Below, piece after piece: positions 51,997-61,993 of a DNA stretch of 64,000 bases (the stretch's first letter is position 1; each line of letters opens with the position of its first letter). A model generated the notes under the pieces. That model was not told the origin of the DNA. It saw only the letters and a program-made list of their open reading frames with translations, and did no database searches. Both the position numbers and the translations under genes were made by a program. Source of the stretch: CATQHW01 sp965243545 (GTDB taxonomy: Bacteria; Spirochaetota; Spirochaetia; SZUA-6; Bin103); NCBI GenBank assembly GCA_965243545.1, contig OZ251573.1:248001-312000 (forward strand). Direction: 5' to 3'.

Positions 51997-53784
51997 ATGT
52001 TCGACGCCGGAGATGTCATTACGCTCCTGGCCGCGCTGGTGGTCGTCGTCGTTTTGCGCCAGCTCGACCGCAGCAACCGTTCGCTCGAAAAGGTAAGGCG
52101 GTACGGCGACCGGGTCATGCGGAGCCTGTCGACGTTCGTGGAGAAAAAGAACTCCGAAATCAAGGACCTGTCGATCGAGGTGCAGGTGAGCGTGAAGCAG
52201 GGCAAGGAGTTGCTGCGCTCGGTGCGGGAAGTGCAGGACGACCTTGCCGTGCGCCGCCGGGACCTGGAGGAACGGTCGGCGGAGATCGACGCCATCAGCG
52301 CCCGCATCGACGGGTACGACGCCGCGCTCGCCGAACTGGTGAACATGAGCGAACGGGTCGATGAGAATCTGCGCCGGTTGCGCGGCGAGGACGAACGGTT
52401 GCGCCGGGTCGACGATCAGCGTACGGCGCTGCAGGAACGCCTCACCGGGCTCGACGCAAAGGCGGCGTCGATCGAAGAGCGGCTTGATGAGCGGCTGCAG
52501 GTGACCGCGATCGAAGGACGGCTGGCCGACGTCGAGGATACGGCGCGGCAGGCGGTGGCCGGCCGTTTGGCCGACTTCGAGCGCCGGTTCGCAACGGACC
52601 TGGAGGAGCGCGCCGCGGGCGTGGAAGCCCGGCAGGCGAGCTGGCAGGCCGAGTCCGACCGGCGCGTCGACGCCTTGCGGCAGGAGACGGCCGCCCGCGC
52701 CGAGGCGGCGGCCGGGGAGCTGGCGCGGACGTTGCGCGAACGCACCGGCGAGCTGCAGCGGCGGTCCGCCGCCGAGATCGACGGCGTGCGCGCGATCGTG
52801 GACCGATTCGAGTCGGAGACCGCCGAACGGTGCGCGGCCCTGGATGCCGAACTGACCGGGATCGCGGCGCGGCTCACCGTCTTCACCGACCAGACGCCCC
52901 TGCTGGAGCGCGCCGACCGGATGCAGCAGCACCTGGAGGGCCTCAGCGCGCGGCTGGCCGACCTGCAGGGGCAGAAGCGCGAGGTGGCGGAGATGGAGCT
53001 CGACTTGAATCGGACCCGGAAGCTCGGCGAAGAGCTTTCGGACAAGCTGGCGCGGTTCGACGCGGAGCGCCACCGCGTGGAGGCGATCGAGCGCGACTTT
53101 CGGAAACTGGCGGCGATCGCCGAGGAGATGGACGCCCGGCTGACCGGCATGGAGACGACCCGGCAGGCCGTGGACGACCTGCAGGCGAAGTTCCGGCAGC
53201 TGGATGAGCTGGCCGTCGCGGCCGACGAACGGTACCGGCGGCTTGCGGAGAAGCGTGACGCGGCGGAGGCGACCGCCAGCGGCGTCGACCGCAACTTCGA
53301 GCTGCTCAGTCAGCTCGACGAACAGGTGATCGGGCTGCGTCCGGACGTCCTCAAGCTCACCGCCGGCATGGCCGAGATGCAGCGGCAGGTCGACGCGCTG
53401 GCCGGTAACAAGGAGAGCGCGGACGCGGTGATCCGCAGTCTCGACGGCATCCAAGAGCTGCTCGCCGAACTCGACGGCCGCACCGCGCGGTTGACGACCG
53501 CCCGCGACTGGCTGGCGCGGGCGGAGACCCGCCTGGAGCGGATCGGGCAGCAAGCGCACGCCTCGGTGAACGAGCTCGAAGCGCTGGCGGCGGCGCGTTC
53601 TGCGGACAACGGCGGGGGCGCGGGCGCCGGACCGGCCGTCGACGACCGCCGGACGGTGACCAAGCTGGCCGGCCAGGGCTGGTCGGTCGCGGAGATCGCC
53701 CGCGCCACCAAGCTGAGCCACGGCGAAGTGGAGTTGATCCTGGAGGCGGAGCCGGCGGCCGGCGTTCTGCCCGCATCCCGCTGA
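51997..53784 (+). CDS. Long coiled-coil protein, SpiroCoCo-like
   Basis: This is a 595-residue protein with one N-terminal hydrophobic segment (VITLLAALVVVVVLRQL). About 500 residues of heptad-type coiled coil follow, rich in Glu, Arg, Ala, Leu and Asp. After a Gly/Ala linker comes a small C-terminal HTH-like domain (VTKLAGQGWSVAEIARATKLSHGEVELILE). The layout resembles what is called the SpiroCoCo coiled-coil family in spirochaetes; I recognise it by architecture, not by a motif search. It may act as a membrane-tethered cytoplasmic scaffold. ATG 51997 has GGAGGGGAG upstream and its own strong promoter. Confidence 0.72.
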   Translation: MFDAGDVITLLAALVVVVVLRQLDRSNRSLEKVRRYGDRVMRSLSTFVEKKNSEIKDLSIEVQVSVKQGKELLRSVREVQDDLAVRRRDLEERSAEIDAISARIDGYDAALAELVNMSERVDENLRRLRGEDERLRRVDDQRTALQERLTGLDAKAASIEERLDERLQVTAIEGRLADVEDTARQAVAGRLADFERRFATDLEERAAGVEARQASWQAESDRRVDALRQETAARAEAAAGELARTLRERTGELQRRSAAEIDGVRAIVDRFESETAERCAALDAELTGIAARLTVFTDQTPLLERADRMQQHLEGLSARLADLQGQKREVAEMELDLNRTRKLGEELSDKLARFDAERHRVEAIERDFRKLAAIAEEMDARLTGMETTRQAVDDLQAKFRQLDELAVAADERYRRLAEKRDAAEATASGVDRNFELLSQLDEQVIGLRPDVLKLTAGMAEMQRQVDALAGNKESADAVIRSLDGIQELLAELDGRTARLTTARDWLARAETRLERIGQQAHASVNELEALAAARSADNGGGAGAGPAVDDRRTVTKLAGQGWSVAEIARATKLSHGEVELILEAEPAAGVLPASR

Positions 53785-53806
53785 CTGCCCGCGTCCTGCT
53801 GGTTTC

Positions 53807-54820
53807 GTGCATCTGATCCCCACCCATCTGCTGATCCCCGATCACCTCGCCGCGCACGCGGCGGTGATTCCGGTCGCCTTCGCGCTGCTCATCTACAGCG
53901 CCGGCTTTCTGGTCGACGGCGCCGTCGGCATAGCCAATCGGACCGGGCTGCCCAAGATCATCATCGGCATCGTCGTGGTCGGACTCGGGACCACGGCGCC
54001 GGAGCTTGCCGTGTCGGTCGCGGCGGCGCTGAGCGGCGCTCCGGACCTCGCGCTCGGCAACGCCGTCGGCTCCGTCATCGTCGACGACGGAGCGGCGATC
54101 GGCCTGGGGATGGTGGTGGCGCCGGCCGCGGTGGCGATCAATCCGCGCATCATGCGCTCGGTCGGCGTGTTCGTGCCGGCCGCCGGCGCGGCGGCGTTCC
54201 TGATGGCGCTCAACGGCACGGTCGGCCGCAGTGAGGGGGCGCTCCTGCTGGCGGTGTACGTGGTCTACATGGTGGTGCTGATCGTCACGCACCGCCGGCA
54301 GGGCTCTGCGGAACAGACGCCGTCCGAAGACGCGGACCTGGCCGAACACGTCAAGCCGGGCGGCACGGGGCGGCAGGTGCTGCGGCTGGCCGCGGGCCTG
54401 GCCGGCGTTCTGGTGGCCAGCGAGCTGCTGGTCCCCTCCGCGCGCTTCATCGCCGGGGAGTTCGGCGTGCCGGAGGCGATCATCGGCCTCACGATCGTCG
54501 CCATCGGCACCTCGCTCCCGGAGATCGCCACCTGCGTCAGCGCCAGCCGCAAGGGACACGGCGATCTGGCGTTCGGCGACATTCTGGGCGCCGACATCCT
54601 CAACGTGCTCTGGATCATCGGCGCGTCGGCCCTGGTCAATCCGATCACGGTCGAGCGCCGGGTGGTGCTGTTCTCGTTTCCGTGGATGTTCGTGGTGGTG
54701 GGCGCCATGCTCGGCCTGGTCTGGATGGGGTATTCGCTGCGGCGCTGGAAGGGCGTGGTGCTGCTGGCGCTGTTCGCCGTCTACCTCGCCTCCACGATCG
54801 TGCTGTTCTACCTGCAGTAG
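53807..54820 (+). CDS. Calcium/sodium antiporter (CaCA family)
   Basis: This is a predicted ten-helix cation antiporter with two inverted alpha repeats. Alpha-1 reads GLGTTAPELAVSVAAALSG then LALGNAVGSVIVDDG, and alpha-2 reads AIGTSLPEIATCVSAS then LAFGDILGADILNVLW. The two transport Glu residues (APE, LPE) are present. The alpha-1 Asn of the usual GSNI motif is replaced by Val, and alpha-2 has GADI instead of GSNI, so ion selectivity is uncertain. A hydrophilic loop (about residues 160-190) separates the halves. The start is GTG 53807, without a clear ribosome binding site. Confidence 0.86.
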   Translation: MHLIPTHLLIPDHLAAHAAVIPVAFALLIYSAGFLVDGAVGIANRTGLPKIIIGIVVVGLGTTAPELAVSVAAALSGAPDLALGNAVGSVIVDDGAAIGLGMVVAPAAVAINPRIMRSVGVFVPAAGAAAFLMALNGTVGRSEGALLLAVYVVYMVVLIVTHRRQGSAEQTPSEDADLAEHVKPGGTGRQVLRLAAGLAGVLVASELLVPSARFIAGEFGVPEAIIGLTIVAIGTSLPEIATCVSASRKGHGDLAFGDILGADILNVLWIIGASALVNPITVERRVVLFSFPWMFVVVGAMLGLVWMGYSLRRWKGVVLLALFAVYLASTIVLFYLQ

Positions 54821-54857
54821 GCGCCGGGCGCCCGCCGCAGCGGCCTCGGCGCAAATG

Positions 54858-54884
54858 TTGACGGTCGTTTCGGGCCGCTATTAT
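54858..54884 (+). promoter_or_regulatory. Candidate promoter upstream of grpE
   Basis: TTGACG (54858-54863) is followed by TATTAT (54879-54884) with a 15-base spacer, shorter than in the other promoters here. A 17-base spacing to the weaker TTATCT (54881-54886) is also possible. No CIRCE inverted repeat (TTAGCACTC/GAGTGCTAA) is present, so heat-shock control through HrcA is not supported by this sequence. Confidence 0.5.
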
Positions 54885-54910
54885 CTTCGGATCGTCGACG
54901 GCGGGCGGAG

Positions 54911-55756
54911 ATGAGCACGATCGGAAACACGGCGGATCAGGACGCGGCGGACGGGGCAGCGGCCCTCCCGGACGAAGAGACGGCGGCGGCCGGCGCAGAC
55001 GGGGCTGACCACGACGACAGGGCCGGCCTTGAGGACGGGCCGGACCGGGCCGACAGGGCGGAAGCCGAACCGTCCCCCGGCGGGGCGCCTTCCGGCAGCG
55101 CGCCCTCCGACCGGGAGCGGGGCGACGGCGCCGCGGCGGCCGGTGTCGATGAGGCGGCTGGCGCCGAGGCCGCGGGCGACGACGCGGCCGCTGCTGAGGC
55201 TGCCGGATCTGCTGCTCCCGGAGCTGCTGCTCCCGGCGTCCGCGAACGCGAGCTGGCCGCCCAGGTCGCCGAGCTGCAGGATCGACTCCTGCGCCGGCAG
55301 GCCGACTTCGAGAACTTCAGGAAACGGCAGTACGTCAAGCGGGACGAGGAGATCCTGAACGCCAGAAAGGCGATCCTGCTCGACGTGGCCGACGTTATCG
55401 ACGACCTGGAGCGCGCCCTGCAGACCGGCGCGGACGCCGATGCGGTCACGTTGCGCGACGGCGTGTCGTCGATAGAAAAGAAGCTCACCGGCGTGTTGGA
55501 GCGCAAGTGGGGCTTCCGCCGCTTCCCCTCCAAGGGGGAGCCGTTCGATCCGGAGCGCCATCAGGCGATCGCCATGGAGGATTCCGGCGCGCATGACGCC
55601 GCCACCGTGGTGGAGGACTACCAGAGCGGCTACCTGCTGCACGACCGCGTCGTGCGCACCGCGCGGGTCAAGGTCGCACAGCCGCTCAGCGGCTCCAACG
55701 AAGAGCGGGCGCGCGCGCCGGGCGATGCGTCAGCCGACACAAAGGAAGGCACGTAA
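54911..55756 (+). CDS. grpE: Nucleotide exchange factor GrpE, with long disordered N-terminus
   Basis: GrpE releases ADP from DnaK. The core begins with the coiled-coil helix (ELAAQVAELQDRLLRRQADFENFRKRQ, about residues 113-139). It ends with the beta-wing signature GEPFDPERHQAI and LLHDRVVRTARVKVAQP. Of 281 residues, the first 110 or so are a Gly/Ala/Asp/Glu/Pro-rich low-complexity stretch, longer than usual even though GrpE N-termini are often disordered. ATG 54911 has GGCGGAG upstream. It is followed by dnaK. Confidence 0.94.
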   Translation: MSTIGNTADQDAADGAAALPDEETAAAGADGADHDDRAGLEDGPDRADRAEAEPSPGGAPSGSAPSDRERGDGAAAAGVDEAAGAEAAGDDAAAAEAAGSAAPGAAAPGVRERELAAQVAELQDRLLRRQADFENFRKRQYVKRDEEILNARKAILLDVADVIDDLERALQTGADADAVTLRDGVSSIEKKLTGVLERKWGFRRFPSKGEPFDPERHQAIAMEDSGAHDAATVVEDYQSGYLLHDRVVRTARVKVAQPLSGSNEERARAPGDASADTKEGT

Positions 55757-55757
55757 C

Positions 55758-57725
<1,968 letters not shown>

Positions 57726-57791
57726 GGGCCGGCCGGCGTGGCGGCGGCGTCATGATCCTGCGGACTCCGACGCGGAAGCGGTAGCGGAGCT

Positions 57792-58919
57792 ATGGCCAAG
57801 CGCGACTACTACGAGGTGCTGGGGGTAGGCCGGTCGGCGGAGCTCGATGAGATCAAGAAGGCGTACCGCAAGCTGGCGGTGCGCAACCATCCCGACCGCA
57901 ACGCCGGCGATCGTCAGGCCGAAGAGCGCTTCAAGGAGGCGACCGAAGCCTACGACGTGCTGTCCAACCCACAGAAGCGGCAGGCGTACGACCAGTTCGG
58001 GTTCGCCGGCGTGGACGGCATGGCCGGCGGTCAGCCGCACGACTTCTCGCACGTCTTCCGTGACTTCGAAGACATATTCGGCGACGTCGGCAGCATCTTC
58101 GATTCGTTTTTCACCCGCACCGACCGGCGCCGCGGCGGCCGCCGGGGCGCCGACGGCCGCGGCGCCGACCTGCGCTACGATCTGCGCGTACCGTTCGAAC
58201 AGGCGGTGTTCGGCACCAAGGCCGAGATCGCCTACCGCCGCCACGAGCCGTGTTCCCGTTGCGAAGGCAGCGGCGCCGAAGGCGGAACCGGCCGCAGTAT
58301 CTGTTCCACCTGCAGCGGCTCCGGCCAGGTGCGGCGCAACTCCGGATTCTTCTCCATAGCCACCGCCTGTCCGTCGTGCGGCGGCGAGGGCGAGGTGATC
58401 GAAAATCCATGCCGGGCGTGCCGCGGAACCGGCCGCAACCAGAAGGAGCGAAGGCTCAGAGTCTCCATTCCGGTCGGCATGGACCACGGCAAGCGCATCC
58501 AGCTCGCCGGCCAGGGGGACGCCGGAGTCGGCCGGGCGCCGGCCGGCGATCTGTACGTGTTCGTGCACGTCGAGCCGCACGAGTGCTACCGCCGCCACGG
58601 CGATGACCTGTACTGCCTGATTCCGTTGGCGTTTACGCAGGCCGCGTTGGGCGCGTCGATCCTGGTGCGGACGCTCGACGATCGCCGCATCCGGGTCAAG
58701 GTGCCGGCCGGCACGCAGCCCGGCAAGCTGCTGCGCGTACGCGGCGAGGGGGTTCCGCACCTCGACAACCCGGGACGGCGCGGCGATCTCTACATCAAGG
58801 TCGCGGTGAAGGTCCCGGACCGGCTCTCCGCGCAGGCCAAGAAGCTGCTCGGCAAGGTCGCCGAAGCGGTCGGCGAAGAGCGCAGCCCCGAACCGGCGCC
58901 GCTGGCCGAAGCGGAGTAG
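57792..58919 (+). CDS. dnaJ: Chaperone protein DnaJ (Hsp40)
   Basis: DnaJ delivers substrates to DnaK and stimulates its ATPase. The 375-residue protein has the J domain with the HPD motif (AVRNHPDRNAGD, about residues 28-39), a short Gly/Phe/Arg-rich linker, and four zinc motifs (CSRCEGSG, CSTCSGSG, CPSCGGEG and CRACRGTG, about residues 153-215). The C-terminal substrate-binding domains are complete. ATG 57792 has GCGGAG upstream. A histidine kinase gene lies in the same frame after the TAG. Confidence 0.97.
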   Translation: MAKRDYYEVLGVGRSAELDEIKKAYRKLAVRNHPDRNAGDRQAEERFKEATEAYDVLSNPQKRQAYDQFGFAGVDGMAGGQPHDFSHVFRDFEDIFGDVGSIFDSFFTRTDRRRGGRRGADGRGADLRYDLRVPFEQAVFGTKAEIAYRRHEPCSRCEGSGAEGGTGRSICSTCSGSGQVRRNSGFFSIATACPSCGGEGEVIENPCRACRGTGRNQKERRLRVSIPVGMDHGKRIQLAGQGDAGVGRAPAGDLYVFVHVEPHECYRRHGDDLYCLIPLAFTQAALGASILVRTLDDRRIRVKVPAGTQPGKLLRVRGEGVPHLDNPGRRGDLYIKVAVKVPDRLSAQAKKLLGKVAEAVGEERSPEPAPLAEAE

Positions 58920-58925
58920 CCGGCC

Positions 58926-60263
58926 ACGATCCCTCCAACGACCGCGATCGGGGCCACGGCCACGATCGGCGCCACGACGGTCGGGGCGATCGCGCTCATC
59001 TCGTTGATGGCGCCGCTCAGCGTGGCGATCGCGTGGCAACGCCGCGGCACCTGGAACGGCCTGTGGCAGGTGGCGATGCTGGCGGCGCTGGCGGTGCGGG
59101 CGGTCGGACGGTTGATTCCCGACGGGGCGGTGCTGGAAATCCTGAGCGGTCAGGCGGTGATCTGGTCCGCCGGCACCTGGTTGGCGGTGCGCGACCGCGG
59201 CGTGTCGCCGCGCGTCTGGCACGCCATGTGCTTCTCGCTCGTGGTGCAGAACGCGCTGATCGCGGCGTTCGATCTGCAGGACACGGTCCCGGCGCTGGCG
59301 CTGACGTCGTTGACCGCGGCGGTGACGGCGGCGGCCGGCCCGCTGCGGTTGTTGGCGTCCGGCGCCATCCCGGCGCGCCGGCGGGTCCGTACCATCGTCG
59401 TGACGGTCGTGGCGCTGGCGGTGGCGGGCGGGCTGTACGAACGCTGGACCGCCCGGCTCGGATTGCCGCCGATCGCGGTCGGGCTCTGGTGCGAGCTGCT
59501 GTTGCTGGTGGCCGGGTCGGTGGCCAGCCTGCTGTATACCGGGCCGTTTCGGCCCCGGTACGTGGACGGCGCACGGGACGGGCTGGCCGACGCGGAAGAG
59601 CTGCTGCAGACGCAGAACCGGCTGGTGTCGGTCGGCCACTTGGCCGCCGGCGCCGTGCATGGGGTCAAGAACGCGCTGTCCGCGATCGGGCTGGCGGCCG
59701 ACTGGGGGACCGCCGCCGGTTCGGACGAAGGCGCGCAGCGCAGCCTGCAGCTGATCCGCCGCAACGTGCGGGCCGCCCATCAGGACCTGGAGCGGCTGCT
59801 CAGCGAGGTGAAGGATGACGACTCCCCGGACGCCGACGTCATGCACGTGGTGGATGCCGTCGCCGAGTCGATGCGCATAGCCGTGCGCCCGCAGCGGGCG
59901 ACGGTGCGGCAGGACATGCAGCCGGGGCTGCGCGCCGCGATCGGCTCGAGCGACCTCACCATCGCCATCTCCAATCTGGTCCTCAACGCCGCCCACGCCG
60001 GCAAGGACGGCCCGGCGACCACGATCCGCATCGGCTCGCGGCGTGGGGCGCCGGGCACCGTGGCGATCGACGTGGTCGACGACGCCGGCGGCATGGACGA
60101 CCGGACCGCGGCGTCGGCGTTCGAGCTCGGCACCTCCGGCGACGACAGCACCGGGGTCGGTCTGTACCTCACCAGAAGGCTGGTCCAGCGCGCCGGCGGC
60201 GACCTGACGTGGCACGCGGTGGATGGCGGCTCGCGGTTCACCATCGAGCTTCCCGAGGCGTAG
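58926..60263 (+). CDS. 7TM sensor histidine kinase (orphan), start uncertain
   Basis: This membrane sensor kinase has about seven transmembrane helices in its first 210 residues. The kinase core has an H box GHLAAGAVHGVKNALSAIG, N box AISNLVLNAAHA, G1 VVDDAGGMDD and G2 STGVGLYLTRRLVQRAGG. The first helix (TTVGAIALISLMAPLSVAIAW) is complete only if translation begins upstream of TTG 59004/ATG 59007. No ATG, GTG or TTG exists there, but ACG 58926 has GGAG 9 bases upstream. 59004 is the conservative start. No response regulator gene is adjacent. Translation by readthrough of the dnaJ TAG is also possible but less likely. Confidence 0.8.
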   Translation, partial: TIPPTTAIGATATIGATTVGAIALISLMAPLSVAIAWQRRGTWNGLWQVAMLAALAVRAVGRLIPDGAVLEILSGQAVIWSAGTWLAVRDRGVSPRVWHAMCFSLVVQNALIAAFDLQDTVPALALTSLTAAVTAAAGPLRLLASGAIPARRRVRTIVVTVVALAVAGGLYERWTARLGLPPIAVGLWCELLLLVAGSVASLLYTGPFRPRYVDGARDGLADAEELLQTQNRLVSVGHLAAGAVHGVKNALSAIGLAADWGTAAGSDEGAQRSLQLIRRNVRAAHQDLERLLSEVKDDDSPDADVMHVVDAVAESMRIAVRPQRATVRQDMQPGLRAAIGSSDLTIAISNLVLNAAHAGKDGPATTIRIGSRRGAPGTVAIDVVDDAGGMDDRTAASAFELGTSGDDSTGVGLYLTRRLVQRAGGDLTWHAVDGGSRFTIELPEA

Positions 60264-60300
60264 CAGGAAACGGGATGACCGGTCCCGGAGCGCGCCTGCC

Positions 60301-61080
60301 ATGAACCGGCAGCGGCATCTCTTCGTGCACGGCTTTCGGGCGATCGAGGAGCTGATCGCCAAGCCTGCGCCCGGCAGCGTGCTGATGCTGGCGCGCGCCG
60401 GGGCGCGCCAGCGCAAGCTGGCGGCGATGGCGGCCGCCTCCGGGGTGCCGGTCCGGCGGGTGTCCGAGGAGGAGCTGAGCCGGCACGCGGACCCGTCGCG
60501 GCACCGCGGCGCGCTGCTGCGCGTGCGCGATCGACGGCCGCCATCGGGTGATCGGCAGCTGACGGAGATCGCTGAGCGGACCGATGGCGGCGCGCTCTTC
60601 GTGGCCGTCGACGGGGTGACCGATGCGGCGAATCTCGGCGCGATCCTCCGGTCCGCCGAAGGCTTCGGCGTCGACCTGGTCATACTGCACGCGGACCGGG
60701 CCGCGCCGGTCACGCCGACCGCGATTCGCGCGGCCGCCGGAGCGACCGCCTACCTGACGATCGTCACGGTCACCAACCTGGCGCGCGCGCTCGCGCTGCT
60801 CAAACGGTACGGATTCTGGGTGGTCGGCGCCGATCTCGACGGCCAACCGTTGAACCGGTACCGGTTCGCCGAACGCAGCGTGGTGGTGGTCGGGTCGGAA
60901 GGGTCCGGGATTCGCCCGGGCGTGCGCGCGCGTTGCGACGACCTGGTGACGATAGAGACCGCCGGCCGGGTCGGCTCGCTCAACGCCTCGGTGGCGGCGG
61001 GCATCGTCCTGTACCGGGCGGCCGTGCACCGCGCGTCCGGGGCGCCCGCTCCGGCCGGCCGCGCCGGGCCGGGAGCGTGA
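60301..61080 (+). CDS. TrmH/SpoU family RNA 2'-O-methyltransferase
   Basis: This is a SPOUT-fold methyltransferase predicted to methylate rRNA or tRNA ribose, most like RlmB in layout. The N-terminal substrate-binding domain (FVHGFRAIEELI, residues 8-19) precedes the catalytic domain. Motif 1 is DGVTDAANLGAILRSAEGFG, motif 2 is VVVVGSEGSGI, and motif 3 is GSLNASVAAGIVLY. The Pro that usually begins motif 3 (IPMxG) is Glu here (TIETAG). ATG 60301 gives 259 residues with a short Pro/Ala/Gly tail. It follows the kinase by 37 bases. Confidence 0.88.
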   Translation: MNRQRHLFVHGFRAIEELIAKPAPGSVLMLARAGARQRKLAAMAAASGVPVRRVSEEELSRHADPSRHRGALLRVRDRRPPSGDRQLTEIAERTDGGALFVAVDGVTDAANLGAILRSAEGFGVDLVILHADRAAPVTPTAIRAAAGATAYLTIVTVTNLARALALLKRYGFWVVGADLDGQPLNRYRFAERSVVVVGSEGSGIRPGVRARCDDLVTIETAGRVGSLNASVAAGIVLYRAAVHRASGAPAPAGRAGPGA

Positions 61081-61110
61081 CCGCGCCGGCCCGGTGACCG
61101 CCTCGGACGC

Positions 61111-61884
61111 TCAGGCGTTTACCCGGAAGAAACGCTGGCTGTTGGCGAACACGGCGTCACAGAACTGCTCGGCGGGCATGTCGCGCAGGTCGGCCACGAA
61201 GCGGGCGGTCTCTTCCAGATAGGCGGGGCGATTCCGTTCGCCGCGGCGGGAGGCGGGCACCATGAACGGCGTTTCGGTTTCGATCAGCAGCCGGTCGAGC
61301 GGAATCCCCGCCGCCGCCTCCTGCAGGTTGCGAGCGCTGCGATAGGTGACGTTGCCGGCGAACGAGATGAACAGATCGAGCTCCAGCGCGCGCTTCGCAA
61401 ACTCCAGGTCCTCCGAGTAGCAGTGCAATACGCCGCCGCGCGCGGGCAGCTTGTCGCGCAGCACGGCCAGCAGGTCGGCGCCGGCGTCGCGGTTGTGGAT
61501 CACTACCGGCAGCCCCACCCGGTCGGCGATCTCCAGCTGGCGGACGAACAGGTGCACCTGCGAGTCGCGGTCGCCGTACTTGCGGTAGTAGTCGAGTCCG
61601 GTCTCGCCGATCGCCGCCACCCGCTCGCGGCCGGCCAGCTCGGTGAGCCGCGCCTCCCAATCGTTCGGCAGGTGATCGACTTCGGACGGAGAGACGCCGA
61701 CGCTGTAGTAGATCGACGGGTCCTGGCTGAGATGCCGGTAGGTGTCGACGAAGTCGGTCAGATTGTTGGAGATGCAGACGAACGCCCGCACGCCGGCATG
61801 CTTGGCCTCCTGCACGGCCAGCAGCTGTTCGATCGGGTCGTCGTGGACCAGCCCCAGATGGGCGTGAGTGTCGAAGAGCTGCAT
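61111..61884 (-). CDS. tatD: TatD-family metal-dependent nuclease
   Basis: TatD proteins are TIM-barrel metallohydrolases with DNase activity linked to DNA repair. The 257-residue protein has the metal motifs DTHAHL (residues 5-10), GETGLDYYRK, VIHNRDA and LHCYSED. The final signature reads IETETPFMVP, where the family normally has ETDxP: the conserved metal and catalytic Asp is Glu. RGERNRPAYL follows as expected. ATG 61884 is the natural start. The gene converges on the methyltransferase and diverges from the M23 peptidase gene. Confidence 0.92.
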   Translation of the reverse strand: MQLFDTHAHLGLVHDDPIEQLLAVQEAKHAGVRAFVCISNNLTDFVDTYRHLSQDPSIYYSVGVSPSEVDHLPNDWEARLTELAGRERVAAIGETGLDYYRKYGDRDSQVHLFVRQLEIADRVGLPVVIHNRDAGADLLAVLRDKLPARGGVLHCYSEDLEFAKRALELDLFISFAGNVTYRSARNLQEAAAGIPLDRLLIETETPFMVPASRRGERNRPAYLEETARFVADLRDMPAEQFCDAVFANSQRFFRVNA

Positions 61885-61929
61885 ATTCTGCTTCTTTGGC
61901 GGCGCCAGGGTCGTCAGCCCGACCGGGGT

Positions 61930-61958
61930 TTGACAGGAGAGCGGACAGAAGCTACCGT
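61930..61958 (+). promoter_or_regulatory. Sigma-70-type promoter for the M23 peptidase gene
   Basis: TTGACA (61930-61935), a 17-base spacer and TACCGT (61953-61958) point towards the M23-bactofilin-PSP1 genes. The -10 box overlaps that of a candidate minus-strand promoter for tatD. Confidence 0.68.
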
Positions 61959-61978
61959 AGCGGTCGCGTTCCGGTCAA
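61949..61978 (-). promoter_or_regulatory. Candidate promoter for tatD, overlapping the opposite promoter
   Basis: On the minus strand, TTGACC (61978-61973) is followed by an 18-base spacer and TAGCTT (61954-61949). Transcription would start about 60 bases before the tatD ATG. Its -10 box overlaps the -10 box of the plus-strand promoter by two bases. Confidence 0.5.
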
Positions 61979-61993
61979 GCGGCCTCCGGTCGG

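Noticed and set aside
54821..54910. CIRCE heat-shock operator before grpE
   Set aside because: No TTAGCACTC/GAGTGCTAA inverted repeat or close variant is present.
57750..60713. A 987-codon minus-strand open frame opposite dnaJ and the histidine kinase
   Set aside because: It is antisense to dnaJ, whose J domain and zinc motifs are unmistakable on the plus strand, and no motif is visible in it.
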